DNA of 64,000 bases from Anaerolineales bacterium UBA5195 (GCA_002412925.1 DHVZ01000037.1:277487-341486), one strand, 5' to 3'; numbered from the stretch's first letter, positions 17,888 through 27,337 are shown. Made by a program: numbers and translations. Notes: generated by a model from the sequence alone, not told the origin.

Positions 17888-17896
17888 GATTTCTGG

Positions 17897-19180
17897 CTAT
17901 TGCTCCGACAGGCGCTCGATCCGGGCGCCCAGGGCGCGCAGTTTGCCATCCACGTCTTCATAACCCCGATCGATTTGCCCAACATTGCGGATAGTGGATT
18001 TCCCCTTTGCTGCCAGGGCGGCCAGTACCAGCGTCATCCCGGCGCGGATATCGGGGCTTTCCACCTTTTCGCCGGATAATTTCGATGGGCCGGTGACGAT
18101 GCAGCGGTGCGGGTCACAGAGCACGATCTGCGCCCCCATGCTGACCAATTTATCGATAAAAAACATGCGGCTGGGATACATCCAGTCGTGGAACAGGATG
18201 CTGCCCCTGGCCTGGGTGGCAACTGCGATGGCAATACTCATCAAGTCCGTTGGGAAGGCCGGCCAGATGTTCGTCTTGATTTCCGGGATGGCATTCCCCA
18301 GGTCTGGCTCCACTTCCAGGCGCTGCTCTGCCGGGACAACGATATCATCCCCGTCCACCTGCCAATCCACGCCAAGGCGGTTGAACACAATCCGGATCAT
18401 GCCCAGGTAATGCGCCCCGGCCTGCCGGATGCGCACCTCACCGCGAGTCACAATCGCCGCGCCAACAAAGCTGATCACCTCGAGATAATCTGGCCCAATC
18501 GTGAATTCACCGCCATGCAGGCGTTCCACACCGTTGATCTGCAGGGTGTTTGAGCCGATCCCCTCGATTTTCGCGCCCAAGCCATTCAACATCTGGCACA
18601 ATTCCTGCACATGCGGCTCTGAAGCGGCATTGCGCAGGATGGTTGTCCCTTTGGCAAGCGCAGCCGCCATGATGGCGTTTTCTGTGCCGGTGACACTGGC
18701 CTCGTCCAGCAGGATATCGGCGCCTTTCAAGCCGGAGGCTTTAAACTCAAAGGCGCGGTCATAGCTCACTTCAGCCCCCATCTGGCGCAAAGCCCAGATA
18801 TGGGTATCCACGCGGCGGCGGCCAATCACGTCCCCGCCGGGCGGCGGGAGCTTCAAACCCCCGGCGCGGGCGGTCATCGGACCAGCCAGCAGGATCGAGG
18901 CGCGGATGCGGCGCGACAGATCGGGGTCGAGATCAGCCGGGCGCACCTGTTTGGCAGTCACCCGCCAGGAGCGGCCGCCGAGGTCCTCCAGTTCGACCCC
19001 CAGGCTGTCGAGCATCCGGCGCATATCAACCACATCCCGGATTTGCGGGACATTGTGCAGGATCACCGCTTCTTCTGTCAATAAACAGGCGGCCAGCATC
19101 GGCAAGGCCGCATTTTTATTTCCTGCCGGGGTGATCTCACCTTTCAACGGCACCCCGCCTTCGATAATAAACTTTTCCAT
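17897..19180 (-). CDS. murA: UDP-N-acetylglucosamine 1-carboxyvinyltransferase with Asp active site
   Basis: 427 aa. First committed step of peptidoglycan synthesis, PEP transfer to UDP-GlcNAc. The NKNAALP substrate loop is near residue 21. The loop that normally reads GGC-IG-RPVDLH is here PPGGDVIGRRRVDTHI, so Asp117 replaces the catalytic/fosfomycin-binding Cys (E. coli Cys115). Asp is functional in mycobacterial and chlamydial MurA and gives fosfomycin resistance; resistance here is inferred. Shine-Dalgarno AGGGAG. Confidence 0.95.
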   Translation of the reverse strand: MEKFIIEGGVPLKGEITPAGNKNAALPMLAACLLTEEAVILHNVPQIRDVVDMRRMLDSLGVELEDLGGRSWRVTAKQVRPADLDPDLSRRIRASILLAGPMTARAGGLKLPPPGGDVIGRRRVDTHIWALRQMGAEVSYDRAFEFKASGLKGADILLDEASVTGTENAIMAAALAKGTTILRNAASEPHVQELCQMLNGLGAKIEGIGSNTLQINGVERLHGGEFTIGPDYLEVISFVGAAIVTRGEVRIRQAGAHYLGMIRIVFNRLGVDWQVDGDDIVVPAEQRLEVEPDLGNAIPEIKTNIWPAFPTDLMSIAIAVATQARGSILFHDWMYPSRMFFIDKLVSMGAQIVLCDPHRCIVTGPSKLSGEKVESPDIRAGMTLVLAALAAKGKSTIRNVGQIDRGYEDVDGKLRALGARIERLSEQ

Positions 19181-19286
19181 AGGTTATCTCCCTGTTTTGT
19201 AGGCGGATTGTAAGCCAGTTAATCTGTTTCGCCAAGAATAAATGGAGTAGGATTATGGTAGAAGTGTAATTTGTAACCGTGACAGG

Positions 19287-19292
19287 TATAAT
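19287..19292 (+). promoter_or_regulatory. -10 element giving a leaderless prepilin peptidase mRNA
   Basis: TATAAT ends 6 bp before the ATG at 19299, the same geometry as osmC and aspA. Confidence 0.6.
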
Positions 19293-19298
19293 CAGTTT

Positions 19299-20066
19299 AT
19301 GAACTTACTCTTTGCAGGGCTTCTTGGATTACTTGCAGGCATTTTGGTCAACTACCTGGCCGATGTCTTGCCCACCCAGCGCAGGCTGGCCCGCCCCGTT
19401 TGCCAGAAATGCGGCGCTGGTACCGCCTGGAAGGATTACTTCCGGCTGGCAGCCTGCCGCGCTTGCGGGCAACCGCGCGCCTGGCGAACCTATCTCACCC
19501 TGGCCGTTGGGATCTGCGCTTCCCTGGCATTATGGCTGAACCCGCCCACCCGCATGGGCTACTGGCTGGGACTGGTTGTGCTGGCTTTCCTCGGGCTGGT
19601 CGTGGTCATCGACCTCGAACACCGCCTGATCCTGAACATGGTCTCCCTGGCAGGCGCCCTGCTGGGACTGGTGACGGGAACCATCCGTTACAACCTGACG
19701 ACCTCCCTGCTTGGCGGGTTGGCCGGGCTGACGATCATGCTCTTCTTTTACTGGCTGGGAACCAGGTTTGCCCGCTACCGCGCCCGCAAACTGGGCGCGG
19801 ACGATGGCGAAGAAGCCCTCGGTTTCGGTGACGTGACCCTCTCAGCCGTGCTTGGCCTGATGCTGGGCTGGCCTCTCATTTTATATGGCCTGTTATTCGG
19901 GATTATGGCCGGCGGCTTGATCAGCCTTGGCATGGTGATCGTCCTGGTGGTTTCCCGCCGCTACCAGAGCCTGACCGTCTTCACCGCCTACGGCCCCTAC
20001 CTGGTTTTCGGAGCGATCCTCCTGCTTTATTTCCCGAAAATGCTTTCAATTTTGTTAGGAAGCTAG
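19299..20066 (+). CDS. prepilin peptidase, A24 family
   Basis: 255 aa, polytopic. Cleaves type IV/Tad prepilins and may N-methylate them. The cytoplasmic zinc-binding loop has two CxxC motifs (CQKCG, CRACG, about residues 33-57). Both catalytic Asp motifs of the aspartic protease are present: VIDLEHRLI and GFGDV. About eight hydrophobic segments follow. It opens the pilin-like gene cluster and has no Shine-Dalgarno. Confidence 0.9.
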   Translation: MNLLFAGLLGLLAGILVNYLADVLPTQRRLARPVCQKCGAGTAWKDYFRLAACRACGQPRAWRTYLTLAVGICASLALWLNPPTRMGYWLGLVVLAFLGLVVVIDLEHRLILNMVSLAGALLGLVTGTIRYNLTTSLLGGLAGLTIMLFFYWLGTRFARYRARKLGADDGEEALGFGDVTLSAVLGLMLGWPLILYGLLFGIMAGGLISLGMVIVLVVSRRYQSLTVFTAYGPYLVFGAILLLYFPKMLSILLGS

Positions 20067-20079
20067 TACTATAGTACTA
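20064..20079. promoter_or_regulatory. 16-bp perfect palindrome upstream of the TadE gene
   Basis: TAGTACTATAGTACTA, beginning at the stop codon of the peptidase gene and about 95 bp before the next start. It may be an operator for the pilin genes. Confidence 0.35.
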
Positions 20080-20175
20080 AGGTACGATTTGTTCTTCTGG
20101 CGGCATACGCTAAAATATGATTAATGTTAAAGTATCTATTGCTCAAATAAGGTGCGCTTGCGAGGATCACAATTA

Positions 20176-20841
20176 ATGAAACGACAATTTGCCAAGCCGC
20201 TGAAACGCAAAAACAAAGGCCAGAGTCTGGTGGAACTGACCCTGATCCTTACCGTTCTCCTGACCTTGCTGGTTGGCATGGTGGAATTTGGCAATTTGCT
20301 CAACCAATACATCAATGTCGTCGATGGCACCCGCGAGGGCGCGCGTTTTGGCAGCAATGATGACCCCTTTGCGATCATCATGGTGAATAACGTGCCAACG
20401 CCCAACTACGAAATTTTCTTCGCCAAGATCTACACAGTCGTTGAAGGCCATTACGATGTGAATGGTGTCCAGCGCTCCAAGGGCGCCATCAACCCGATTG
20501 TCTTGAACAAAGACAACGGGGACGATATCGTCGTCTCCTTTTTTAGTGTCGCCACAGACGGCGCCACGGGAGCCCTGACGAGTATTGAGCGCTTCGAGAG
20601 CGCCGCCGGCAGCCGCTACAACAACCAGACGTCCAGATTCACCGACGGCCAGATCAGCGCCAGGATGGATGGACTGGCTCCAAGCACCGGGGTCTTGCTG
20701 GTCGAAGTCTTTTATCATTATTACCAGATCCTAAGATTATACAGCTTCATTGGCGTTCCGGACCCGATCCTTGTCCATACCTATTCGGTCATGCCGCTCT
20801 CTGCCGCCGAACCCACTCCCACGCCCAACCCTGCCCCTTAA
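20176..20841 (+). CDS. TadE-like pseudopilin
   Basis: 221 aa from the ATG at 20176 (GAGGA upstream). A basic N-terminus then GQSLVELTLILTVLLTLLVG, the TadE-type leader/helix with Glu five residues into the hydrophobic segment. The rest is a soluble domain ending in a Pro/Thr tail. Probably processed by the upstream peptidase and part of the surface appendage encoded here. The next gene starts 12 bp downstream. Confidence 0.8.
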   Translation: MKRQFAKPLKRKNKGQSLVELTLILTVLLTLLVGMVEFGNLLNQYINVVDGTREGARFGSNDDPFAIIMVNNVPTPNYEIFFAKIYTVVEGHYDVNGVQRSKGAINPIVLNKDNGDDIVVSFFSVATDGATGALTSIERFESAAGSRYNNQTSRFTDGQISARMDGLAPSTGVLLVEVFYHYYQILRLYSFIGVPDPILVHTYSVMPLSAAEPTPTPNPAP

Positions 20842-20852
20842 TCAAGGCTTTT

Positions 20853-22379
20853 ATGATGAAACCTGCCCCAACGACTCCTCGTAAAAAAGAAAAAGGCCAG
20901 ATCCTCGTGATCCTGGCGTTGATTTTCGTTGGCCTGGTCGCCGTTGTTGGGCTGGCCATCGACCTGGGCTACATGTACGTCAGCTATGCGCGCCTGCGCC
21001 GCGCGGTGGACGCCGCCGCCCTGGGCGCCGTCACGCAGTTCAAGAAAAACGTGCCGGCCTCCGTACTGCAAAAAGCTGCGCGCGAATTCCTGGTCCTGAA
21101 CGGCTTACCCAACAGCACTTCCGTCAGCGCCCTGATCGATACCTGCGCCACCGCGCCAGGCGACCCGGAACTCTGCACCGCGCCTCCGCGCAAATTGGTG
21201 CGGGTGACCGCCAATGAACAGGTGCCGATGTTCTTTCTCTCGATCGTGGGGATTAACAGCGTGCCTATTCGGGTCACAACGGTTTCCGAGGCTGCCGCGG
21301 TCGACCTGGTGCTGGTCCTCGACCGCTCCGAGTCGATGGGCTGGTACAAGCCCGACCTTTCTGAAAGGTATCCTATCCCGTCGATCAACGGCGACCCGGT
21401 CTCCTGCAACACCAGCACCCCCGCCAACGCGCCAGACAACAACCCCGCCGTCTGGGTCGGGGACTGCCACCCCTTCCACGAAGTCAAATCTGCGGCCTAC
21501 ACCTTTGTCGACGCGTTCATGGATCCCGAATACGACCGGATCGCGATCGTGGTCTTCGACCAGATCGGCAGGCCAGTCAATTTTGGAGACGCCACCACCC
21601 CGATCTACCTGTATGGCAAATCGGATAACGCGGCCGCCAAAACCATCCTGCTCGACGCTGTCAGGAAACTCTGGATGTACGATGGTTTTCCCTCGCTGAC
21701 AGGCGGGGACGATCTGCGCTCGCCGATCGTGTATACCGATCATGGCGTGCAATGCCCCTTTACGTATGAAGACCCGATCCCGTTGGATTTTGCCGCACCC
21801 TGCCGCCTGAAAAATAATGCTGGACAGTATTTCTACCTGACTACCCCGGGGATGGAAAATGCGCCCTATGACTATAGCAACTCTGGCACCACCAACATTG
21901 GGTCAGGCCTGAACTGGGCGGCGCACATCTTGCAAGCCGCTGGCCGCGAAGAAGCCTTATGGGTGACCATTGTGCTGACCGATGGCATTCCAAACATCGG
22001 TTATGACGAAGATAATAAAAACATTTGTCCACCGGGCACACGCGACCGCCTGCCCTGGTGCAACGATAAGGATCCCGACAGCCGGCATGCTTTTGATCCG
22101 GGTTCCAACCTGCTCTATGATGTCAATGACTACACCCGCGACCAGGCAGATATCCTCGCCGACGGCGTCCAATCCTTCATTTTTGCCATCGGCCTGGGTC
22201 CCGAAGTGGTGTCGTTAAAATATACTGAAGGGCAAGTTGCTCCCGCCCAGGGCGCAACACTGCTCAACTACATCGCCGAAAAAGGCGGCACGACCGAATA
22301 TTACCAGGCTGACCCCACCGAACTGCAAAGAATCTTCCTGGCCATCGCCAATAAAATCGCCACCAAGCTGACCAAGTAA
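20853..22379 (+). CDS. TadG-like protein with von Willebrand factor A domain
   Basis: 508 aa. The N-terminal TadE/G-type helix (GQILVILALIFVGLVAVVGL, with DLGYMYVSYARLRRAVDAAALGA) is followed by a vWA domain from about residue 148: MIDAS DRSES, a Thr in the SGTTNIGSGL region and Asp in LTDGIPN. vWA domains bind ligands through a metal ion; in Tad systems such minor pilins mediate surface attachment. It overlaps the logic of the TadE gene before and the TadE-PA14 gene after, with 27-bp spacing. Confidence 0.85.
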   Translation: MMKPAPTTPRKKEKGQILVILALIFVGLVAVVGLAIDLGYMYVSYARLRRAVDAAALGAVTQFKKNVPASVLQKAAREFLVLNGLPNSTSVSALIDTCATAPGDPELCTAPPRKLVRVTANEQVPMFFLSIVGINSVPIRVTTVSEAAAVDLVLVLDRSESMGWYKPDLSERYPIPSINGDPVSCNTSTPANAPDNNPAVWVGDCHPFHEVKSAAYTFVDAFMDPEYDRIAIVVFDQIGRPVNFGDATTPIYLYGKSDNAAAKTILLDAVRKLWMYDGFPSLTGGDDLRSPIVYTDHGVQCPFTYEDPIPLDFAAPCRLKNNAGQYFYLTTPGMENAPYDYSNSGTTNIGSGLNWAAHILQAAGREEALWVTIVLTDGIPNIGYDEDNKNICPPGTRDRLPWCNDKDPDSRHAFDPGSNLLYDVNDYTRDQADILADGVQSFIFAIGLGPEVVSLKYTEGQVAPAQGATLLNYIAEKGGTTEYYQADPTELQRIFLAIANKIATKLTK

Positions 22380-22406
22380 GCTTTCACCAGAAAAGCAGGT
22401 GATCCC

Positions 22407-24998
22407 ATGCAAACCTCAAGCTCCTCCCCTCCCGCTCACTTCCTGCTTCGGCGCCAGAAATCGCAGGCCGCCGTGGAATTTGCCCTGGCTTTCCCCATTT
22501 TCCTGATGATTATCTTTGGGATCATCGATTTTTCGTTTTTGTTTGCCTCGTGGCTCTCGATCCAAAACATGGCGCGCCAGGCGGTGCGCTATGCCGGAAC
22601 CGGCCAATATGACACGGCCTATTGCGCCGAGGCCGACCTGACGATCAACGGCGGGGATGGCACCAGCGCCCTGGATGGCAGCGGCAACCCCATCCCGTGC
22701 ACCAGCGCCAATTCGAACATGGCGCAGGCCAACAAGTACCGTGAAATCGAGATGGACTACGCCCGGCTGAAGTCGATCCACGATGTGGCCATGCGCTTCA
22801 ATTATTTCATTTTTGACAGCCCGGGCGCCTCGATCCTCCAAAATGGTTACCTGGTGGTCACGGTTTGCTCCACCCGCGACCGCTCCGACCCGGCCAACGG
22901 CGCGGACTACGTTTATGAATTCCCCAATATGGGCGGGCTAAACGCGGACGATTATGGCCGGTGCTACGTGGAGGCCACCGGGGCCGATGAGGAAGACCCC
23001 GGCGGGCCAGGCGACCGGGTCATTGTTGGGGTCGACTTCAACCATCCCTACCTGACTCCTTTTATCAATACCCTCTGGCCGTATTACCATTTAGCCTCCA
23101 CCCGTGAAGCCATCGTGGAGCGCTTCCGCGTCGCGCGGGTTGTCGATGTGCCGCCGCCCATCCTCCAGCCGACTTTCACGCCCGGCCCCGCCACCGTGAC
23201 CCCGACCCCCACCGTCACCCTGACGCCGACTGTCACCAGCACGATCACCGCCACGCCGACCATCACGCTGACCCCGACAACCACCTCCACGCCCGGCCCC
23301 TGCGAAAATGACGGGTCCTTCCTGCGGGAATGGTGGGATGGCATCTCGGGCAGTTCGATTTCCAGCCTGACCACAAATATCAAATACCCACTCTACCCGA
23401 CCGGCGTCAACCTGTGGTACACGGACGGCGGCGGGCTGGACGCGCCGCACGGAGACAGCGGCGGAGATAACCACGGCGAACGCTTGCGCGGTTATATCTG
23501 CCTGGAACAGACCACCGATGTGCGCTTCTGGCTGGCCGGAAACGACAACGCCGAACTGACCATCACCGGCCCCAATGCGACGGTCAACCTGGCAAGCAAC
23601 GGCAGGGGTTGGCAGGAATGGACAACCGGTTCGCGCTCCAGCGTGGTCACGCTGCTCGGGCGCAACCATTACTACTTTGAAGTGCTCTCCAAGAATGGCA
23701 GCGGCCGTTACAACGCTTCGGTTGGCTGGACGATGGGCAGCGATCTCGATACCACCAATACGAAAAAAGTCAACCTCGTGCCCGTGAGTTACCTCTCAGG
23801 GGTGCTGCCAGATGCCACGCCCACGCCCACGCCCACACCCACGGCGCTCTGCCCCGGCCCGCCCGGCACCGGCCTGCGCGGCGATTACTACGATAACTAC
23901 GAGATCGGCGTGCCAAATCAGGGCTGGGAGTACGGCTCACGGCCCCTGGTCGCTTCGCGGATCGACCCGCTGATCAACTTTCCCAACGCGGCGAGCTGGA
24001 CCCTGCCTCCCGACCTGATCACGGGGTATAATTTCGCAGTCCGCTGGCGCGGCCAGGTGATGCCGTACTACACCGGCAACTACACCTTCTTCAGCAGTTC
24101 CGACGACGGGCAGGTGCTCTGGGTCAACGGCACCCGGCTGATCAATGACTGGAACACCCACGGGATGTCGGAGCGCGCTGGTCAAATTCAACTGGTGGCC
24201 TGCGAGTTATACGACCTGACCCTGGAATTTTTCCAGGCCACCGGCGGCTACGGCGAACAACTCAGCTGGCTGCCCCCCGGCCAGGACAAGGTGATCATTC
24301 CGCAGGCGCATCTCTACCCCGACCCGCCCTTGAACACTTCGACCCCGATGGCCACCCGCACCGCCACCCTGACGCGCACCGCCACCCGGACGCCCACCGT
24401 CACCCTGACCCGCACCCCCACCCCGACGCCGACAATCACCTGGACGCCGGTCTGCAACCTGCCGGGCGGCATCACCACGACCGATTTACTTGGCTCCCAA
24501 AACGTCATGCTGTACGACTGTCCCTTCGGATGTATTAGCTCGCCTTACCTGAAAAGCGCTGCTAACAATATGGTTCCAGGGACTTACTATTGGAAAGTTG
24601 AAACGATCAGTACACCAAATCAGGTTGTCAACAGCGGGACGGTCTTCCTGCCTCCAGGAATGCAGTTTGGGACCCAGGGCGCCTTCGAACTCGCGGTTCC
24701 GATCGGAGTCTTCACCAATCCGCCTCCGGATAGCTATTACCCCGGCGTTTTCAAGCTATCGATTTCGATGTATAGCGATTTCACCACCTGTGGCGCCAAA
24801 ACCGATAACTTCAAGATTGGCGCCCCCCGGCCCAGCCCGACGCCGACCCGAACCTCCACCATGACCAATACACCCAAGGCAACCGTCACGCCGACAACCT
24901 CGCCAACCATCACGAACACGCCCACGATCACGGTCCTTCCACCCACGCCGACGCGCACTCTCACACCCACCAGGACACCGATAGATACCGGCGGGTAA
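22407..24998 (+). CDS. giant TadE-PA14 adhesin-like pseudopilin
   Basis: 863 aa. Order: TadE helix (SQAAVEFALAFPIFLMIIFG, residues about 19-38); TadE soluble domain to about 250; Thr/Pro linker; a PA14-related carbohydrate-binding domain (LREWWDGISGSSISSLT through HYYFEVLSKNGSGRYNASVGW, about 298-455); linker; canonical PA14 domain (GLRGDYYDNYEIG, YTGNYTFFSSSDDGQVLWVNG, about 488-635); linker; a further beta domain (about 685-805); Thr/Pro tail. The fusion puts two glycan-binding modules on a pilin anchor. Ligand unknown. Confidence 0.8.
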   Translation: MQTSSSSPPAHFLLRRQKSQAAVEFALAFPIFLMIIFGIIDFSFLFASWLSIQNMARQAVRYAGTGQYDTAYCAEADLTINGGDGTSALDGSGNPIPCTSANSNMAQANKYREIEMDYARLKSIHDVAMRFNYFIFDSPGASILQNGYLVVTVCSTRDRSDPANGADYVYEFPNMGGLNADDYGRCYVEATGADEEDPGGPGDRVIVGVDFNHPYLTPFINTLWPYYHLASTREAIVERFRVARVVDVPPPILQPTFTPGPATVTPTPTVTLTPTVTSTITATPTITLTPTTTSTPGPCENDGSFLREWWDGISGSSISSLTTNIKYPLYPTGVNLWYTDGGGLDAPHGDSGGDNHGERLRGYICLEQTTDVRFWLAGNDNAELTITGPNATVNLASNGRGWQEWTTGSRSSVVTLLGRNHYYFEVLSKNGSGRYNASVGWTMGSDLDTTNTKKVNLVPVSYLSGVLPDATPTPTPTPTALCPGPPGTGLRGDYYDNYEIGVPNQGWEYGSRPLVASRIDPLINFPNAASWTLPPDLITGYNFAVRWRGQVMPYYTGNYTFFSSSDDGQVLWVNGTRLINDWNTHGMSERAGQIQLVACELYDLTLEFFQATGGYGEQLSWLPPGQDKVIIPQAHLYPDPPLNTSTPMATRTATLTRTATRTPTVTLTRTPTPTPTITWTPVCNLPGGITTTDLLGSQNVMLYDCPFGCISSPYLKSAANNMVPGTYYWKVETISTPNQVVNSGTVFLPPGMQFGTQGAFELAVPIGVFTNPPPDSYYPGVFKLSISMYSDFTTCGAKTDNFKIGAPRPSPTPTRTSTMTNTPKATVTPTTSPTITNTPTITVLPPTPTRTLTPTRTPIDTGG

Positions 24999-25015
24999 AG
25001 TCTAGACAGCACGAA

Positions 25016-25047
25016 AACAGGAGGCCCACAAGGCCTCCTGTTTTTTT
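25016..25047 (+). terminator. terminator after the pilin/adhesin cluster
   Basis: AACAGGAGGCC / GGCCTCCTGTT with a 4-nt loop and seven Ts. Confidence 0.9.
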
Positions 25048-25051
25048 GGGG

Positions 25052-25057
25052 TATAAT
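25052..25057 (+). promoter_or_regulatory. -10 element of the glmS leader
   Basis: TATAAT directly after the preceding terminator; predicted start near 25064, which leaves a leader of about 430 nt. Confidence 0.55.
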
Positions 25058-25063
25058 TTTGGC

Positions 25064-25495
25064 TGGCAAACCCAGAAAGGAGGCCATCGGGAATCTCTTC
25101 TAACCAGGGAAAAACAGCGCAAGCCCCGCACAGCTGTGCGGGGGACGAGGATGAGGGTTCTCCATCGCGGGATGGAGCCAACTGTTCCTTTTTGCAGGTT
25201 TCAGTACAGCGGGAAAGCAGCGCCACTGAACCAGCAAACAGGGGCGGGAAAATCGACAGGTCAGCGGAAGCCCTCCGGGAGAGCCACTCCCGAACATCTT
25301 TTCCCTCCAGGATAAGCAGGCGAAGAAGACTGCGGGAGCAATCCGGCAGGCAAAGACGCGCTGCATGGCATTATCAATCGAGGGTCGAGTAACGGCGGTC
25401 TTTGCCGTGTATCGAGACCCGAAAATATTGGTTTCGGTACGGACGGGAGATCACCGCCCTACTCAACCAACGCGCAATATTGGAGGAACTCCCCT
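25064..25495 (+). ncRNA. long structured leader of glmS, glmS-ribozyme-like 5' part
   Basis: No ORF, many stems. From 25116: AGCGC, a palindromic hairpin CCCCGCACAG/CTGTGCGGGG, GACGAGGATGAGGGTT, then CTCCATC-GCG-GATGGAG. This follows the glmS-ribozyme order (GCGC cleavage strand, P1, GACGAGG, P2 with GCG able to pair to CGC) but P2.1 and the usual ATCGA...TTCGGCGGATG are missing. Next come GGTTTCAGT/ACTGAACC, CGGGAG/CTCCCG and GGCAAAGAC/GTCTTTGCC. A cobalamin-riboswitch-like box order was also seen but fits less well and lacks gene context. GGAGGA precedes the glmS ATG. Confidence 0.5.
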
Positions 25496-27337
25496 ATGTG
25501 TGGAATAGTAGGTTATATCGGGCCGCGCGACGCGACGCCGATTATTTTGAATGGCTTAAAACGACTCGAATACCGCGGTTATGATTCCGCGGGGATCGCC
25601 GTGCTCGAAAACGGAAAGATCGAAGTGCGGCGCGAAGCGGGCAAGCTCGCCAACCTGGAAGCCCTGGTGGGGCGGGAACCCCTCAGCGGGGCGCCGGGCA
25701 TCGGGCACACGCGCTGGGCCACCCACGGCGCCCCCTCGGCGCGCAACGCGCATCCGCACCTGGGGAATGGCGGGCGCGTGGTCGTTGTCCATAATGGGAT
25801 CGTTGAAAACTTCCTCGAGCTCAAAGACGAACTCGCCGCCGAAGGCACGGTTTTCAACTCGGAGACCGACACCGAAACGATCGTCCACCTGGTGGAACGC
25901 CACCAGGCCAGCGGCCTGACTCTGACCGAAGCGGCGCGCAAGACCTTCAAAACCATCCGCGGCGCGCATGGGGTGGTGCTGATCAGCGCCGACGAGCCCG
26001 ATAAAATCGTCTGCGCGCGGATCGGGAATGCGGGCGGGGTGGTCATCGGCCTGGGCGAGGGCGAAAACCTGATCGCCTCGGATATCCCGGCCATCCTGGA
26101 ACATACCCGCCGCGTCATTTTCCTGGAATCGCACCAGATGGCAATTGTCACCCGCGATTCCGTCCGGGTGGAGACGCTGGACGGCAAGGAACTGCAGCCG
26201 CAGATCCACGTCGTGGCCTGGGACCCGGTCGCCGCTGAGAAGGGCGAGTACCGCCACTTCATGCAGAAGGAAATCCACGAACAGGTGCGCGCGCTGACCG
26301 ACACCCTGGCCGGACGGGTGGACTTCGAGCGCGGCAAAATCCGCCTGCCCGAACTGAACCTGACGCCCGAAATTGCCAGGCGCATTCAAAAAATCTATAT
26401 CACGGCCTGCGGTACGGCGGCCTACGCCGGGATGGTCGGCAAGACGCTGATCGAAAAAATCGCCCGCGTGCCGGTCGAAGTGGTGATCGGCTCGGAGTTC
26501 CGCTACTGCGACCCGATCGTGGACGAAAACACGGTCGTGCTGGCCATCTCGCAATCGGGCGAAACCGCCGACACGCTGGCCGCCATGGAAGAAGGCCGCA
26601 AAAAGGGCGCCCTCCTCTGGAGCATCGTCAATGCGATTGGCTCGCAGGCCATGCGCGTGGCAGATGGCTCGATCTCGATGCAGACCGGCCCCGAAATCGG
26701 CGTGGCCTCGACGAAGGCCTTCACTGCGCCGCTGGTTGACCAGTACATGCTGGCGATCCTGCTGGCCGATCTGCGCGGCGTGATCGATGAAAAGACGCGC
26801 AAAGCGCTGGTGGCGGACCTGCGCCTGGTGCCTGACCTGGTGGGCCGGACCCTCGAACGCGAAGCTGAGGTGGAAAAGGTCGCCCACGCCCTGAAGGACA
26901 TCCGCGGCTGCCTGTACCTGGGGCGCGGGATCAACATGCCGATCGCCTACGAAGGCGCGCTCAAACTGAAGGAGATTTCCTACATCCACGCTGAAGGCTA
27001 CCCGGCGGGCGAGATGAAACATGGCCCGATCGCGCTGATCGACGAGAACATGCCGGTGGTCTGCATCGCGCCGCAGGATCCCTGGCACGAGAAGATGATC
27101 AGCCAGATCCAGCAGGCCCGGGCGCGGAACGGCACGGTGATTGCGGTCGCCACGGATGGCGACGAACTCGTCAGGGGCATGGCCGACCACGTTTTGTGGG
27201 TGCCCGAATGCCCGTGGAGGCTCTCACCCGTGGTGACGGTCATCCCGCTGCAACTGCTGGCCTACCACATCGCCACCATCCGCGGGCTGGATGTGGATCA
27301 GCCCAGGAACCTGGCAAAGAGCGTGACGGTGGAGTAA
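25496..27337 (+). CDS. glmS: glutamine-fructose-6-phosphate aminotransferase (isomerizing)
   Basis: 613 aa. Makes glucosamine-6-phosphate from fructose-6-phosphate and glutamine for cell-wall precursors. N-terminal glutaminase with Cys as residue 2 (MCGIVGYIG), EYRGYDSAG and HTRWATHG; two SIS domains with SQSGETADTLAAM and the C-terminal QPRNLAKSVTVE. Full length. It has a long structured leader, so expression is likely controlled at the RNA level. Confidence 0.97.
   Translation: MCGIVGYIGPRDATPIILNGLKRLEYRGYDSAGIAVLENGKIEVRREAGKLANLEALVGREPLSGAPGIGHTRWATHGAPSARNAHPHLGNGGRVVVVHNGIVENFLELKDELAAEGTVFNSETDTETIVHLVERHQASGLTLTEAARKTFKTIRGAHGVVLISADEPDKIVCARIGNAGGVVIGLGEGENLIASDIPAILEHTRRVIFLESHQMAIVTRDSVRVETLDGKELQPQIHVVAWDPVAAEKGEYRHFMQKEIHEQVRALTDTLAGRVDFERGKIRLPELNLTPEIARRIQKIYITACGTAAYAGMVGKTLIEKIARVPVEVVIGSEFRYCDPIVDENTVVLAISQSGETADTLAAMEEGRKKGALLWSIVNAIGSQAMRVADGSISMQTGPEIGVASTKAFTAPLVDQYMLAILLADLRGVIDEKTRKALVADLRLVPDLVGRTLEREAEVEKVAHALKDIRGCLYLGRGINMPIAYEGALKLKEISYIHAEGYPAGEMKHGPIALIDENMPVVCIAPQDPWHEKMISQIQQARARNGTVIAVATDGDELVRGMADHVLWVPECPWRLSPVVTVIPLQLLAYHIATIRGLDVDQPRNLAKSVTVE

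Noticed and set aside
25089..25265. cobalamin riboswitch upstream of glmS
   Set aside because: Boxes such as GGGAA, CCCCGCA-CTGT and GCCACTG occur in order, but the P5 arm and the final AGTCAGGA-ACCTGCC box do not match and no cobalamin gene is adjacent.
25556..27190. 544-codon minus-strand ORF
   Set aside because: Antisense to glmS.
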